Shown here in pieces: positions 27,350 to 36,196 of a stretch of 64,000 bases of DNA (position 1 is the first letter of the stretch; the number at the start of each line of letters is the position of its first letter). The notes below the pieces were generated by a model. It was not told the origin of the DNA, made no database searches, and saw only the letters and a program-made list of their open reading frames with translations. Position numbers and translations under genes: made by a program. Origin of the DNA: a bacterium. Its GTDB lineage: Bacteria > Planctomycetota > Planctomycetia > Planctomycetales > Planctomycetaceae. Location of the stretch: assembly GCA_016125225.1 (NCBI GenBank), contig WGME01000026.1:39516-103515 (forward strand), read 5' to 3'.

Positions 27350-29467
27350 CTAATTACCCGGCAACGGGGCGGGCGGACTATCGGAGGGCACCGGGTTCAA
27401 TCGTGACGGTCCTTCCGGTGCGGGAAGCGGTCCCTGCGAGATCGGAAGTTGCGTTTCCGCTTCCGGAACCGTAGGAACGTCGGAGATATCCGTCGGTGCA
27501 TAGGGAACGGCCCACGCGGGTTGTCCCCCCTCCACGAACTCCGGAGGAACGGTCGCCAGATGCTTGGCATCATAGGCATAGCTGCGTGCCCAAGCCCGAC
27601 GGAGTGCCTCATCGTAGGCTTGAGGTTCCCAGCCCCCTTCTGCCAGATAAACGCCGTTCTCTTCCAGCAGAGATCCCTTGCGAACCCGCAAATCGGTTAA
27701 GGCCTGATTGTATTTGACCAATGCTGAGTGATAACCCGTTTCCGCGGCCGCCAACTCAGCCCGACTGCGAAGCAGCAGGTCGACCGGAACGCGTCCGGCA
27801 TCGTACTCCTGCTCGATGACTTCCGTTTCTTTCGCCGCCGCATTGCGACGATGGAAGTTTGTCTCGGCCAGTTGGTACCACCAGTCGACCAGTTGGAACG
27901 AGTTGCTCAATTCATGGCTGATTTCCAGTTCCTGAGCATTCAGCAAGGCCCTCGACTTGGCCAGGCGTAACTCCATGTTCCGTTTATTCGCGAGCGCACT
28001 TCGCAAGCCGATGGGCAAGCTCATCTCAAAGCCCAAGTCCCACGATGTCTGATCGCCGCGCGTTAGCGTGGTATAGGCGCTGTTTAGCCCTTCGGTCGTC
28101 TGACCATCCGCCGCGTCGTAACTCAGTAGGTTATCGCCGAAGCCATTCACCTGATAACCGGCCACGAAATCGAGTCGAGGACGAATGAGGTTTTCGGCCG
28201 CGGTTAACTGCAATTCCAGACTTTTGATCTGCCATTTCTGACGTCGCAATTCGACGCGACGCACCAACGATTCCGACAAGGCCATGTGCCAGTCGGCCGT
28301 ATATTCGGCAGTAAGTGGTTCATCGGCCGGTCGAATGATGCGGCCGTCGTTGACGGGCAATCCGACCATCCGCCGCAACGCCCCTTCCGAGGCATACAAC
28401 GTGCCGAGCGCGTTTTCGACACGCATCCGGCTGGAGAAGTAATTCTCGCGTGCCTGCACTTCATCGACGACAGCCCCTTTGCGGGCGCCGACTTCCATGC
28501 GACGCTTCGTGGTCCGCCAGAATTGCAGGGCGGCCGCCCGGGCCGAAAGTTCCGCGTCATAGGTGCGGTAGGCGAGATAGAGTTCCCAATACAGGTCTTC
28601 GACATCACGCACCATGTTGGTCACGTTCAGTTCGAAGTCGGCGATGCTGATATCGGAGTTGATCCGGGCGATCACTACACCACCACCGGTGAAGTTAAAC
28701 CCGGGAATCGAACGACCGGCGACACGCGTGTAGTCCACACCCGAACCGGCGAGCAAAGGCTGGCGGTAATCGGTCCGCACGTAGCCCCGGTAAACCGAGG
28801 GGAACAGGTTAAACCTCTGGTTGGTCGCGGTGTAATTCCAGTCGTGACTGACCGCGAATGTTCCGCCGTTTGCGAACATCTTCTCGACGGACGAGCGGAA
28901 CTGAGCGTTTTCGTTGGTCAATGTTTGACCATTTCCGAGACCACCACCGAGGAAGAAGTTATTCTGGACATTCTCGTCACGCCCCCACTTCATGGAGGTC
29001 TTGAACTGCGCATCAAATGCGGACAGTGCCTCTTCCACCCCGGGATTCAGCGGGTTCGCACTCGATTCCTGAATCGCCGGATCGAGCGTCGATACCACGC
29101 GTTCCGGGTTGCTCATCAACGGGTTAGCAGGCGATTTGAATGCCGCGCGGGCTTTGATAATTTTATTATTCGTCACCGCCAGCTGAATGGCGTCGGCTAA
29201 CCCCAGGTCCCAGATTTCCTGCTGCGAGGGATCTCGCACCGTGGGCGGAGCATCGGAAAAATTGACCCCCGGATCTGATTCCGTATGCACATGCGGAAAG
29301 TCAACCTGCGTGGCCTGTTGCTTGTAGTATTGCAGGTCGGCGTCACCGAAATAATGAATTTGTTTCGGCGTCCGACAGCCCGTCAGTTGGCCGGCCAGGC
29401 ATGCCCCGAGGACGACGGATCGCCACAAACGCTTGCGCCGATTGCGGCTCGATTCCCCCAAAGTCAT
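27350..29467 (-). CDS. TolC-family outer-membrane efflux lipoprotein
   Basis: A 705-residue outer-membrane factor. The N-terminus ends in a lipobox-like LAGQLTGC after a basic start (MTLGESSRNRRKRLWRSV), so lipidation is likely. The TolC repeat architecture is visible: IWDLGLADAIQLAVTNN, LALSESLVRRVELRRQKWQIKSLELQLTAAENLIRP and the second half SLPIGLRSALANKRNMELRLAKSRALL. Long coiled-coil helices (~350-560) form the periplasmic tunnel. The first half carries an extra 200-residue region, longer than a classical ~430-residue TolC. The C-terminal 60 residues are proline-rich. No adaptor or pump gene is adjacent; its partner is not identified. Confidence 0.88.
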   Translation of the reverse strand: MTLGESSRNRRKRLWRSVVLGACLAGQLTGCRTPKQIHYFGDADLQYYKQQATQVDFPHVHTESDPGVNFSDAPPTVRDPSQQEIWDLGLADAIQLAVTNNKIIKARAAFKSPANPLMSNPERVVSTLDPAIQESSANPLNPGVEEALSAFDAQFKTSMKWGRDENVQNNFFLGGGLGNGQTLTNENAQFRSSVEKMFANGGTFAVSHDWNYTATNQRFNLFPSVYRGYVRTDYRQPLLAGSGVDYTRVAGRSIPGFNFTGGGVVIARINSDISIADFELNVTNMVRDVEDLYWELYLAYRTYDAELSARAAALQFWRTTKRRMEVGARKGAVVDEVQARENYFSSRMRVENALGTLYASEGALRRMVGLPVNDGRIIRPADEPLTAEYTADWHMALSESLVRRVELRRQKWQIKSLELQLTAAENLIRPRLDFVAGYQVNGFGDNLLSYDAADGQTTEGLNSAYTTLTRGDQTSWDLGFEMSLPIGLRSALANKRNMELRLAKSRALLNAQELEISHELSNSFQLVDWWYQLAETNFHRRNAAAKETEVIEQEYDAGRVPVDLLLRSRAELAAAETGYHSALVKYNQALTDLRVRKGSLLEENGVYLAEGGWEPQAYDEALRRAWARSYAYDAKHLATVPPEFVEGGQPAWAVPYAPTDISDVPTVPEAETQLPISQGPLPAPEGPSRLNPVPSDSPPAPLPGN

Positions 29468-29613
29468 GGCAGCAACACTTTCCAGTGGAAGGAGTCCCCC
29501 CAGCCATCCACCAGGGCTGGCCCGACGTGCCTGTGGACGAACTCGCAGGCGCCAAGTACGGCACGACCGGTAGATCTGATATCGTCGGTACAGTCGGTAC
29601 ACTTTGACGAAAA

Positions 29614-30981
29614 TCAGCTTCGGCTACCCAAAGCCGTTACAGAGCCCCCAGGCAACGCATCTTTCGCATTCGTGAAGAGGGCTCGCGCAGACGGGAGACC
29701 CGCCAAACCGATGGCTGCGAAAATTGCCAGCCAGGGATGGATCGGCAAACGCATGCGGGTATCGGTCCAGTAGAGGAGATGGACGCCTTGCAGCATCACG
29801 ATATTCAAGAGCAAAAGCCCCGTTGAGACGCGAGAGCCCCGTCGAAGACAGATGCCGTAACCCGCTAATACAAATAGTGTTACGTACCACAAAGTCGACC
29901 ACCATCCCAGCCAGCCATTCCCGGAAGCCTGTCCCCGGGGACTGACACTCCAGAAGCTGCGCACGCGGTACCACATGGCCCAGCCAAATCCGGCGGGATC
30001 TTTTTGAATGGCCTGCCGAGCCTGTGTGGCGAACCAGCGATCCTGGGCGATTTCGTCCGTTTCGGGGCCAAGATCGGCCTCCATTCGCTGAAAATTCTCA
30101 TGCTGCCAAGCCACAAGACTGTCGTGAGACCACACCGTTCCCCAGGGTTTCCGAGCGACTTCTGCAAAAAAGACCGGGTTGTTCCCCAGCCACTGGGTGT
30201 ACCCTCCATGCGTGGTTGTGAGGATCGGATGGCCGAAGACCCGTTGATTCCGCAGGACCCACGGCGAGACCGTCACCCCCAGAGTGACAAACCAGACGAG
30301 TGCTTGCTGACAGCGGACCCGATTCAAGTTTGGGCAAATCGCACGAATCACCGAAACGACAAAAATCAATCCCCAATAGGGCCAGATCGACGGACGGCAC
30401 AAGGCGGTCAACCCGCAGAGCACGCCCACCAGTCCCCATTGCCACAGTGGTGGGGAACACTCGGCCGATTCCGAACGCTCGAGGAGATCGATCAGCCAGA
30501 GGATGGAAATGGTCGACAATGCCGTGAAACAAAGTTCCGTCATGGGCAACGCGGTATAGCGTAACGCCAGAGGATCGCAAACGAGAATCCCCATGGCCAC
30601 AAAGGGGATGTGTCGAGCCCCCGCTCCTCGTGACAGCCACCAACCCACACTGCAAATGGTGAGAAGATCGCACAGTAGGTTGATCAAAACGATCAGTCCG
30701 CCCTGCATCCAACCCAGCGACAGGAGTCCTGCCGCGAGTATCAGTGGATACAACGGGGGACGATAGGCCGTTGGCTCTGTCGTATCGGGTGTACAGAACC
30801 CATGACCTGCAGCCAGATTTCGAGCGAGACCGACATAGGCATCAGGATCGGTCTGGGTTTCCGGCCAGTAAACGATCGATGCCCCCGCGCGCAATGCGAC
30901 TGCCACCAGCAATAGCGCCAGCCATAGTCTCAGAGGTCGATCGGGTTTTCGGCCCTCGATTGTCACTTCTGCATTCCGCAA
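29614..30981 (-). CDS. GT39/PMT-type membrane glycosyltransferase
   Basis: A 455-residue polytopic membrane protein with roughly ten helices. The first extracytoplasmic loop holds the acidic motif of the dolichyl-phosphate-mannosyltransferase-like family: TDPDAYVGLARNLAAGHGF, then TEPTAYRPPLYPLILAAG. Such GT-C enzymes use polyprenyl-phosphate sugars. The acceptor is unknown. The start is uncertain: TTG at 30981 is used, with no clear Shine-Dalgarno. It is divergent from the RND-type gene, 72 bp away, and near the DPM1-GtrA gene that could supply its donor. Confidence 0.8.
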   Translation of the reverse strand: MRNAEVTIEGRKPDRPLRLWLALLLVAVALRAGASIVYWPETQTDPDAYVGLARNLAAGHGFCTPDTTEPTAYRPPLYPLILAAGLLSLGWMQGGLIVLINLLCDLLTICSVGWWLSRGAGARHIPFVAMGILVCDPLALRYTALPMTELCFTALSTISILWLIDLLERSESAECSPPLWQWGLVGVLCGLTALCRPSIWPYWGLIFVVSVIRAICPNLNRVRCQQALVWFVTLGVTVSPWVLRNQRVFGHPILTTTHGGYTQWLGNNPVFFAEVARKPWGTVWSHDSLVAWQHENFQRMEADLGPETDEIAQDRWFATQARQAIQKDPAGFGWAMWYRVRSFWSVSPRGQASGNGWLGWWSTLWYVTLFVLAGYGICLRRGSRVSTGLLLLNIVMLQGVHLLYWTDTRMRLPIHPWLAIFAAIGLAGLPSARALFTNAKDALPGGSVTALGSRS

Positions 30982-31053
30982 GCTAGGCTTACACCATCCG
31001 CCGGGTGAGCTTTCTCACGGCATCTTTCGACATTCGAGCGCTGGGAGCAACTG

Positions 31054-33270
31054 TTGAAGCTCTGGGAACGTGTGTGCAGCGGATTGGTCCGCTATCGAGG
31101 CTGGTGCCTGGCCCTCGCGCTTCCCATCACGCTCGGCGCCTGGTTTGTCGCGCAGCAACTGGCGTTTAACCAGTCGATCGAATCATTATTCGCTGACGAT
31201 AATCCACGGCTGCAGCAGTTCCAGCAGAGCAAAGCCACCTTTGGCGGAGATGAATTTCTCATCGTCGCCTATCGTGATCCGGATTTGTTCGCCTCCGATG
31301 ATCAGCTGACGGAAGCCGCCATCGCACGCCTCGATCAACTGCAGCAACAGCTCGCTGCGATTCCGGGAATTGATCCGGACAGCCTGCAGACTCTGGCGAT
31401 GGCACTCCGTTCCCCTTACGGCCGCAGTCGCGTTCGCGAACTCGTGACCGGGTTGCTGTTGGGGAGTGATGGTCAGACGACCGCGATGATCTCCCGCTTA
31501 TTGCCCCTGGGTGCCAGCGACACGCCCCGATCGGAAACGTATCGCCGTGTCCGCGAGCTAGCCAGGCAGCATGATCCTCCGGCCGTGGTGGTCGGCGAAC
31601 CCATCCAGGTCCACGACATGTTCCGTTATGTCGAGGAAGATGGTCGCACGCTCGGTTGGGCCTCCGCGGTGTTATTAATGCTGGTGGTCGCAATCCTGTT
31701 TCGCAGTCTCCGCTGGATGGTTCTGCCCGTCATCGTGGTACAAGTGACCTTGCTCTGGACCAAAGCCATTCTCGTACTCAGTGGCCTGGAACTCAGCATG
31801 GTCAGTTCCATGCTCAACTCGCTGGTGACAATTATCGGCATCGCAACGGTGATGCATTTCACGTTGCGATACCGCGATCAACGCCGTCACCATGACCGCA
31901 CTCTTGCGGTTCAACACACCATACGTGAATTGGGCCCACCGATTTTCTGGACGATTGTCACCACGATGGCCGGGTTCGCGGCTCTCCTCAGCAGCCGCAT
32001 CGCTCCGGTGGCCAGCTTTGGATTGATGATGGCCCTGGCCACGGCATTAGTTTTCGTCACGGTGTTGGTAGTCTTGCCGGGTCTGATCCTGATTGGCCCC
32101 GCGACGTCGGTTCCGTCCGTCGCCCCCGGAGAATTCTGGCTGACGCGAAAGTTGCAGCACCTAGCACAACTGGTCGAACGTCGTCCCTGGTTCACGGCCA
32201 TAACCATGTTTTCGATCTCGCTGCTGTGCGGTTATGGCATGTCCGATCTGGAAGTTGAAACGGACTTCAGCAAAAACTTTCGCGCCCAGAGTCCGGTGGT
32301 CCAGGCACTCGATTTCTTTGAGACCAATCTCGGGGGAGCCGGAACCTGGGAACTCAACTTTCCCGCCCCTGCCGAGCTGACTGACGAGTACCTCGAAAAA
32401 GTTCGTGAATTGACGACCGATCTGCGGGCTTTGCAAGAACGCACGACAGCGAATCGGATAACGAAGGTGGTTTCGCTGACCGATGGTCTCGAACTGATTC
32501 CCTCCAATCTCCTGTTTACGCGTTTGTCTTTAACCACGCGAATGAGCCTGTTGAACTCGGTCCAGCCGGAGTTTGCCTACGGCTTGTATAACCCCGAAGA
32601 ACGCCGCATGCGTATCATGCTGCGGGCTCTGGAACGCCAACCAGCGGAAAGCAAACTGGGGTTGATTGCCGAAGTCGAAAGCCTCGGCCGAAAGCATTTT
32701 CCCGAGGCGAATGCGACCGGGTTATTTGTGCTTTTGGCATATCTCATTGAAAGTCTATTGGCCGATCAGCTCACCAGTTCGCTTCTCGCTGCGGCGGCAT
32801 TGGTCATCTTGATGACGCTGGCGTTTCGTCGCCTGGCCTGGGGACTGGCATTGCTCCTGCCCAACCTCTTTCCGATCGTGCTGGTCATTGGCGCGATTGG
32901 TTGGACCGGCATGAAAATCAACATCGCCACGGCGATGCTGGCCAGTGTGTCGCTGGGACTGACCATCGATTCCAGCATTCACTACCTGTGGGGTTATCGC
33001 CGGTGTCGTCAGGCAGGGCTCGATGTCTCTTCGGCACTCTCCGCAACGCATGCAGAAGTCGGTCTGGCTTTGGTCTGGGCGAACATTGCCCTGGTGATCG
33101 GCTTCAGCGTGCTGACGCTGTCGCACTTTATCCCGCTGGTCTACTTCGGCGTGCTGGTCAGTGTCGCCATGATGGGCGGGCTCATCGGCAATCTGGTTCT
33201 GTTGCCACTCTTGATCCGCATGCTGGAGCGTGAACCACGTGATGACGTGGCCTCAACGCCGGTCGCTTGA
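31054..33270 (+). CDS. RND/MMPL-superfamily transporter
   Basis: A 738-residue inner-membrane protein with the two-fold RND layout: one N-terminal helix (WCLALALPITLGAWFVA), a periplasmic domain, five clustered helices (~200-345), then a repeat of helix, periplasmic domain and five helices (~565-725). The segment NQSIESLFADDNPRLQQFQQ is characteristic of the MMPL/patched-like lipid exporters. Substrate is unknown; hopanoid or other lipid transport (HpnN-like) is one option. The start is TTG, preceded by GGGAG seven bases upstream. Its last 18 bases overlap the 3' end of a convergent glycosyltransferase gene. Confidence 0.88.
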   Translation: MKLWERVCSGLVRYRGWCLALALPITLGAWFVAQQLAFNQSIESLFADDNPRLQQFQQSKATFGGDEFLIVAYRDPDLFASDDQLTEAAIARLDQLQQQLAAIPGIDPDSLQTLAMALRSPYGRSRVRELVTGLLLGSDGQTTAMISRLLPLGASDTPRSETYRRVRELARQHDPPAVVVGEPIQVHDMFRYVEEDGRTLGWASAVLLMLVVAILFRSLRWMVLPVIVVQVTLLWTKAILVLSGLELSMVSSMLNSLVTIIGIATVMHFTLRYRDQRRHHDRTLAVQHTIRELGPPIFWTIVTTMAGFAALLSSRIAPVASFGLMMALATALVFVTVLVVLPGLILIGPATSVPSVAPGEFWLTRKLQHLAQLVERRPWFTAITMFSISLLCGYGMSDLEVETDFSKNFRAQSPVVQALDFFETNLGGAGTWELNFPAPAELTDEYLEKVRELTTDLRALQERTTANRITKVVSLTDGLELIPSNLLFTRLSLTTRMSLLNSVQPEFAYGLYNPEERRMRIMLRALERQPAESKLGLIAEVESLGRKHFPEANATGLFVLLAYLIESLLADQLTSSLLAAAALVILMTLAFRRLAWGLALLLPNLFPIVLVIGAIGWTGMKINIATAMLASVSLGLTIDSSIHYLWGYRRCRQAGLDVSSALSATHAEVGLALVWANIALVIGFSVLTLSHFIPLVYFGVLVSVAMMGGLIGNLVLLPLLIRMLEREPRDDVASTPVA

Positions 33271-34989
33271 ATCGTCAATCGCGATGGCTGTCAGCGGGTG
33301 TTGCACGCGGCCGATGATCACCTGCACCTCGGGGACTTCGTGTTTGTTACGGTCCATCGGCAAGGCTGCAATTTCGGTCCAGGCAAACGGCAACCGCGGT
33401 GGTTCGCCATGCAGAGACTCGATGCAGAAGTAATCGACACCCTGCGCATCCGACAGCGAGACTTCCGGGACATCGATCAGCTTGACCGGTTCGCCCAGAT
33501 AATGCAGAAAGAGATGGTGCACATGCCCGAAGCTCACCAACTCGGCATCTTCTGGTAACTTCGTTTGGGCGTCCGCCATCGCGGCTGGCAGGTTTTCACT
33601 CCGTTTGGCCTGATTGCTGAGAATGGGCAGCACATAGGTCAGGCCGAGAAACATCGTCATCAACACGCTGCCACGACGAACGGTCGCCATGGTTGGTTCG
33701 AGTGAGACTCGCCGCATCGCGACAGCGAGGATCGCCGCGAGTATACCGTAGCCCACTGCTTCCAACATCGGCGGACAGGCTCCGATCCCGATGATGCCCC
33801 AAGCCGCAATACCGATGGCCGCGGCGAACATCACCAATCGCCCGGCACGCACAAAGACGGCCCACAGGCGATCGGTCGCTGGAAGTCGAGCCTCGCTGAT
33901 CAGCGTGATGGCCACACCAATCAACACGGCAAAGCAGGGGAACAACGGCATGAAATAGCGGGGCCGGGCTTCGGGGGGAATCCAGACCGAAGGAAAGCAA
34001 ACGGCGATCGCAATCGCCAGAAACCACACCATTTCTTTGCGGGACTGCATGTGCTCTCGGATCGATTTCTGACCATAAGCGAGCAGAAACAACGACCACG
34101 GAGCGAGGCAACCGCACAGCACCGAAGGCGGATACGTCAGAAAGTGTTTTATGTAGGTGATCGTGCGATTATCGTGGAACCGCAGTTTCACATTCCAGAA
34201 GTAAATCTCCCAACCGTTCTGCAGGCCCATCGTCATCATGAAAGGGATTTGCCAGGCCGCCACGATGCCACCGAACGTCAATACTCCAAGCAGGTGTCCG
34301 CGAGTCAGAAGTTGCCGCCACTGACCGGTGAGCACGAAGTATGCCCATGTCGGACCAAAGAAGTAGATCGGCGCCTGCAAGCCCTTGGTGAGCATGGCCA
34401 GAGCGCCAAATGCCGCCCCAACTGTCCAGAAGAATTCTGGTCGCCAGTGGCGCAGCAATCCGCCATGCCACAGCAGCAAGGCCGCCGTAATCATGGCGGT
34501 GAAGACGGGTTCGGTTTCTCCCGTTCGTCCCTGTTCGAGAACTTGCAACATGGATGCATAAGCCAATCCCGAGATCAGAGCCGCGTTCACATCCAATCGA
34601 CTGCGTGCATACCAGTAAATGACGGCCACGGTCATCAGTGTGCCGAACAGTCCTGGCAAGCGAACGGCCCAGGCACTCATCCCGCCGGTTAGATACGCAC
34701 TTCCGGCGATCATCCAGTTCTGCAACGGCGGACGGCTTAACCGCACCACGCCTTGTGTCCGGGGAACGATCCAGTCGCCGGTGTCCATCATTTCACGGGC
34801 GATGACTGCCCGTCGAGATTCCTCACCACGGATGGTCAGCAATGTCAGCCGTGGCAGAAAGATTGCCAATGTGAGCACCAACAGTACCCACAGTTCGCGT
34901 TCCCGGAACCAGGGTTGCGATGCCTCAGGGCCGGGGCTGAAAGCTGGTGTATGTTCGGCGGAACTGACTGACATGGGATAGACCGTCAT
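33253..34989 (-). CDS. ArnT/GT39-like membrane glycosyltransferase
   Basis: A 578-residue membrane protein with about twelve helices and an acidic periplasmic loop EESRRAVIAREMMDTGDWIVP followed by RLSRPPLQNWMIAGSAYL, the pattern of ArnT-type GT-C transferases. These use undecaprenyl-phosphate-linked sugars to glycosylate lipids or proteins outside the cytoplasmic membrane. The C-terminal ~100 residues form a soluble domain. The start is chosen at the ATG at 34989, just after the stop of the DPM1-GtrA gene (35012); another ATG lies at 34974. It is likely in one minus-strand unit with the two genes upstream. Confidence 0.85.
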   Translation of the reverse strand: MTVYPMSVSSAEHTPAFSPGPEASQPWFRERELWVLLVLTLAIFLPRLTLLTIRGEESRRAVIAREMMDTGDWIVPRTQGVVRLSRPPLQNWMIAGSAYLTGGMSAWAVRLPGLFGTLMTVAVIYWYARSRLDVNAALISGLAYASMLQVLEQGRTGETEPVFTAMITAALLLWHGGLLRHWRPEFFWTVGAAFGALAMLTKGLQAPIYFFGPTWAYFVLTGQWRQLLTRGHLLGVLTFGGIVAAWQIPFMMTMGLQNGWEIYFWNVKLRFHDNRTITYIKHFLTYPPSVLCGCLAPWSLFLLAYGQKSIREHMQSRKEMVWFLAIAIAVCFPSVWIPPEARPRYFMPLFPCFAVLIGVAITLISEARLPATDRLWAVFVRAGRLVMFAAAIGIAAWGIIGIGACPPMLEAVGYGILAAILAVAMRRVSLEPTMATVRRGSVLMTMFLGLTYVLPILSNQAKRSENLPAAMADAQTKLPEDAELVSFGHVHHLFLHYLGEPVKLIDVPEVSLSDAQGVDYFCIESLHGEPPRLPFAWTEIAALPMDRNKHEVPEVQVIIGRVQHPLTAIAIDDSSDRR

Positions 34990-35011
34990 GAAGACCGTGA
35001 AAAATAAGCGA

Positions 35012-36169
35012 TCAGGCTGCATTCAGCATGCGCGAGCGGGAACGTGGCGGCGATTCCGATTGGGAATCATCCGTATTCGTCGGCTTGCGACCAAAGACCC
35101 ACTTGCGACACAGCACGTAGTTGAATCCGGTGCCGGCAATTACTCCGGTCAACGCGGGAAACCAGGGCATCGATTGTGATCCCGGCCAGGCATACCAGAT
35201 GCCAACGCTGGCTCCCCAGTTGACCGCCGCACCCAACAGGCAACTCAGGCAGTAGTGCACGTACTGCGTCCAGAAATCATCATGGCGGGCGTGACGGAAT
35301 GTGAGCATGCGGTTGCCGCCGAAATTCCAGGTCATCGCGACCCAGATGGCCACCCCTCGGGCCAAAGCAGGTGGAAACAGTGTCAACGCTCCCAGGAAAC
35401 TCGCGAGATCGACGAGCATGCCCGACGCACCGACGGCCGCAAACTTGGTGAAGTACAGCAACTCGCGATAACGGAATTCGTACAACCGATGCAGATGCCG
35501 CAGGTAGTTGAGTTGTTCTTTAAAGCTCAGCTTGCTTTCGCCATGCAATCGATCGGCAAAAAAGATCGGGACTTCAACAGGTTTCCGACAACCACACTTC
35601 ACCAGCAATTCCAGACCAATCTTGTAGCCGATGGGGTCGAACGTACTGACATGATCGAGATAAGCTTGTCGCTTCACTCCGAAGAACCCGGCCATCGGAT
35701 CGCTGACCGAAGTCAGCGGCCAGGCTAGCAGCGTTGCCACTTTGGAATTCAACCAGCGGAACCAGCCCCAGTCATCGGCGGTCCCCCCCCCTTTGACGTA
35801 GCGGCTGCCGATCACAAAGTCATGTTCGTCTGACTGCAGGGCCGCATAAAGTTCCGGGACCTCTTCCGGCGGATGCGACAGATCGGCATCCATCACAATC
35901 AGAATGTCGCCCCGGGCAATCTGCATCCCCGTCAGCACGGCGCTCGATAGCCCACGCTCTTCCGTCCGCACCAGCAACTTCACTGGATGTTGTTGCGACA
36001 GTTGCTGGCAGAGTTCTTCGGTCCCATCACGGCTGTTGTCATCAATCACGAGAATTTCGCAGGCAATCCCCGCTTGGGATGTCGCCGCATCGAGCCGGGG
36101 AATCAGCACCGGCAGGTTCTCGACCTCGCGAAATGTCGGCACGATGATGGAAAGTTGCAGCGGCGGCAT
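35012..36169 (-). CDS. Polyprenyl-phosphate sugar synthase (DPM1-type GT2) fused to GtrA
   Basis: A 385-residue fusion. Residues ~5-235 are a GT2 family domain with IIVPTFREVENL, DDNSRDGT (D43) and the metal-binding D94-A-D; this makes a polyprenyl-phosphate-mannose or -glucose from a nucleotide sugar. Residues ~245-365 are a GtrA-like four-helix membrane domain (LLYFTKFAAVGASGMLVDLASFLGAL..) thought to flip the lipid-linked sugar. The two activities in one chain fit the neighbouring ArnT-like genes on both sides, which would use the product. The ATG at 36169 begins the catalytic domain; an in-frame GTG lies at 36190. Confidence 0.92.
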   Translation of the reverse strand: MPPLQLSIIVPTFREVENLPVLIPRLDAATSQAGIACEILVIDDNSRDGTEELCQQLSQQHPVKLLVRTEERGLSSAVLTGMQIARGDILIVMDADLSHPPEEVPELYAALQSDEHDFVIGSRYVKGGGTADDWGWFRWLNSKVATLLAWPLTSVSDPMAGFFGVKRQAYLDHVSTFDPIGYKIGLELLVKCGCRKPVEVPIFFADRLHGESKLSFKEQLNYLRHLHRLYEFRYRELLYFTKFAAVGASGMLVDLASFLGALTLFPPALARGVAIWVAMTWNFGGNRMLTFRHARHDDFWTQYVHYCLSCLLGAAVNWGASVGIWYAWPGSQSMPWFPALTGVIAGTGFNYVLCRKWVFGRKPTNTDDSQSESPPRSRSRMLNAA

Positions 36170-36196
36170 GGTGGGCACTCGTGGGGTCACGCAGAT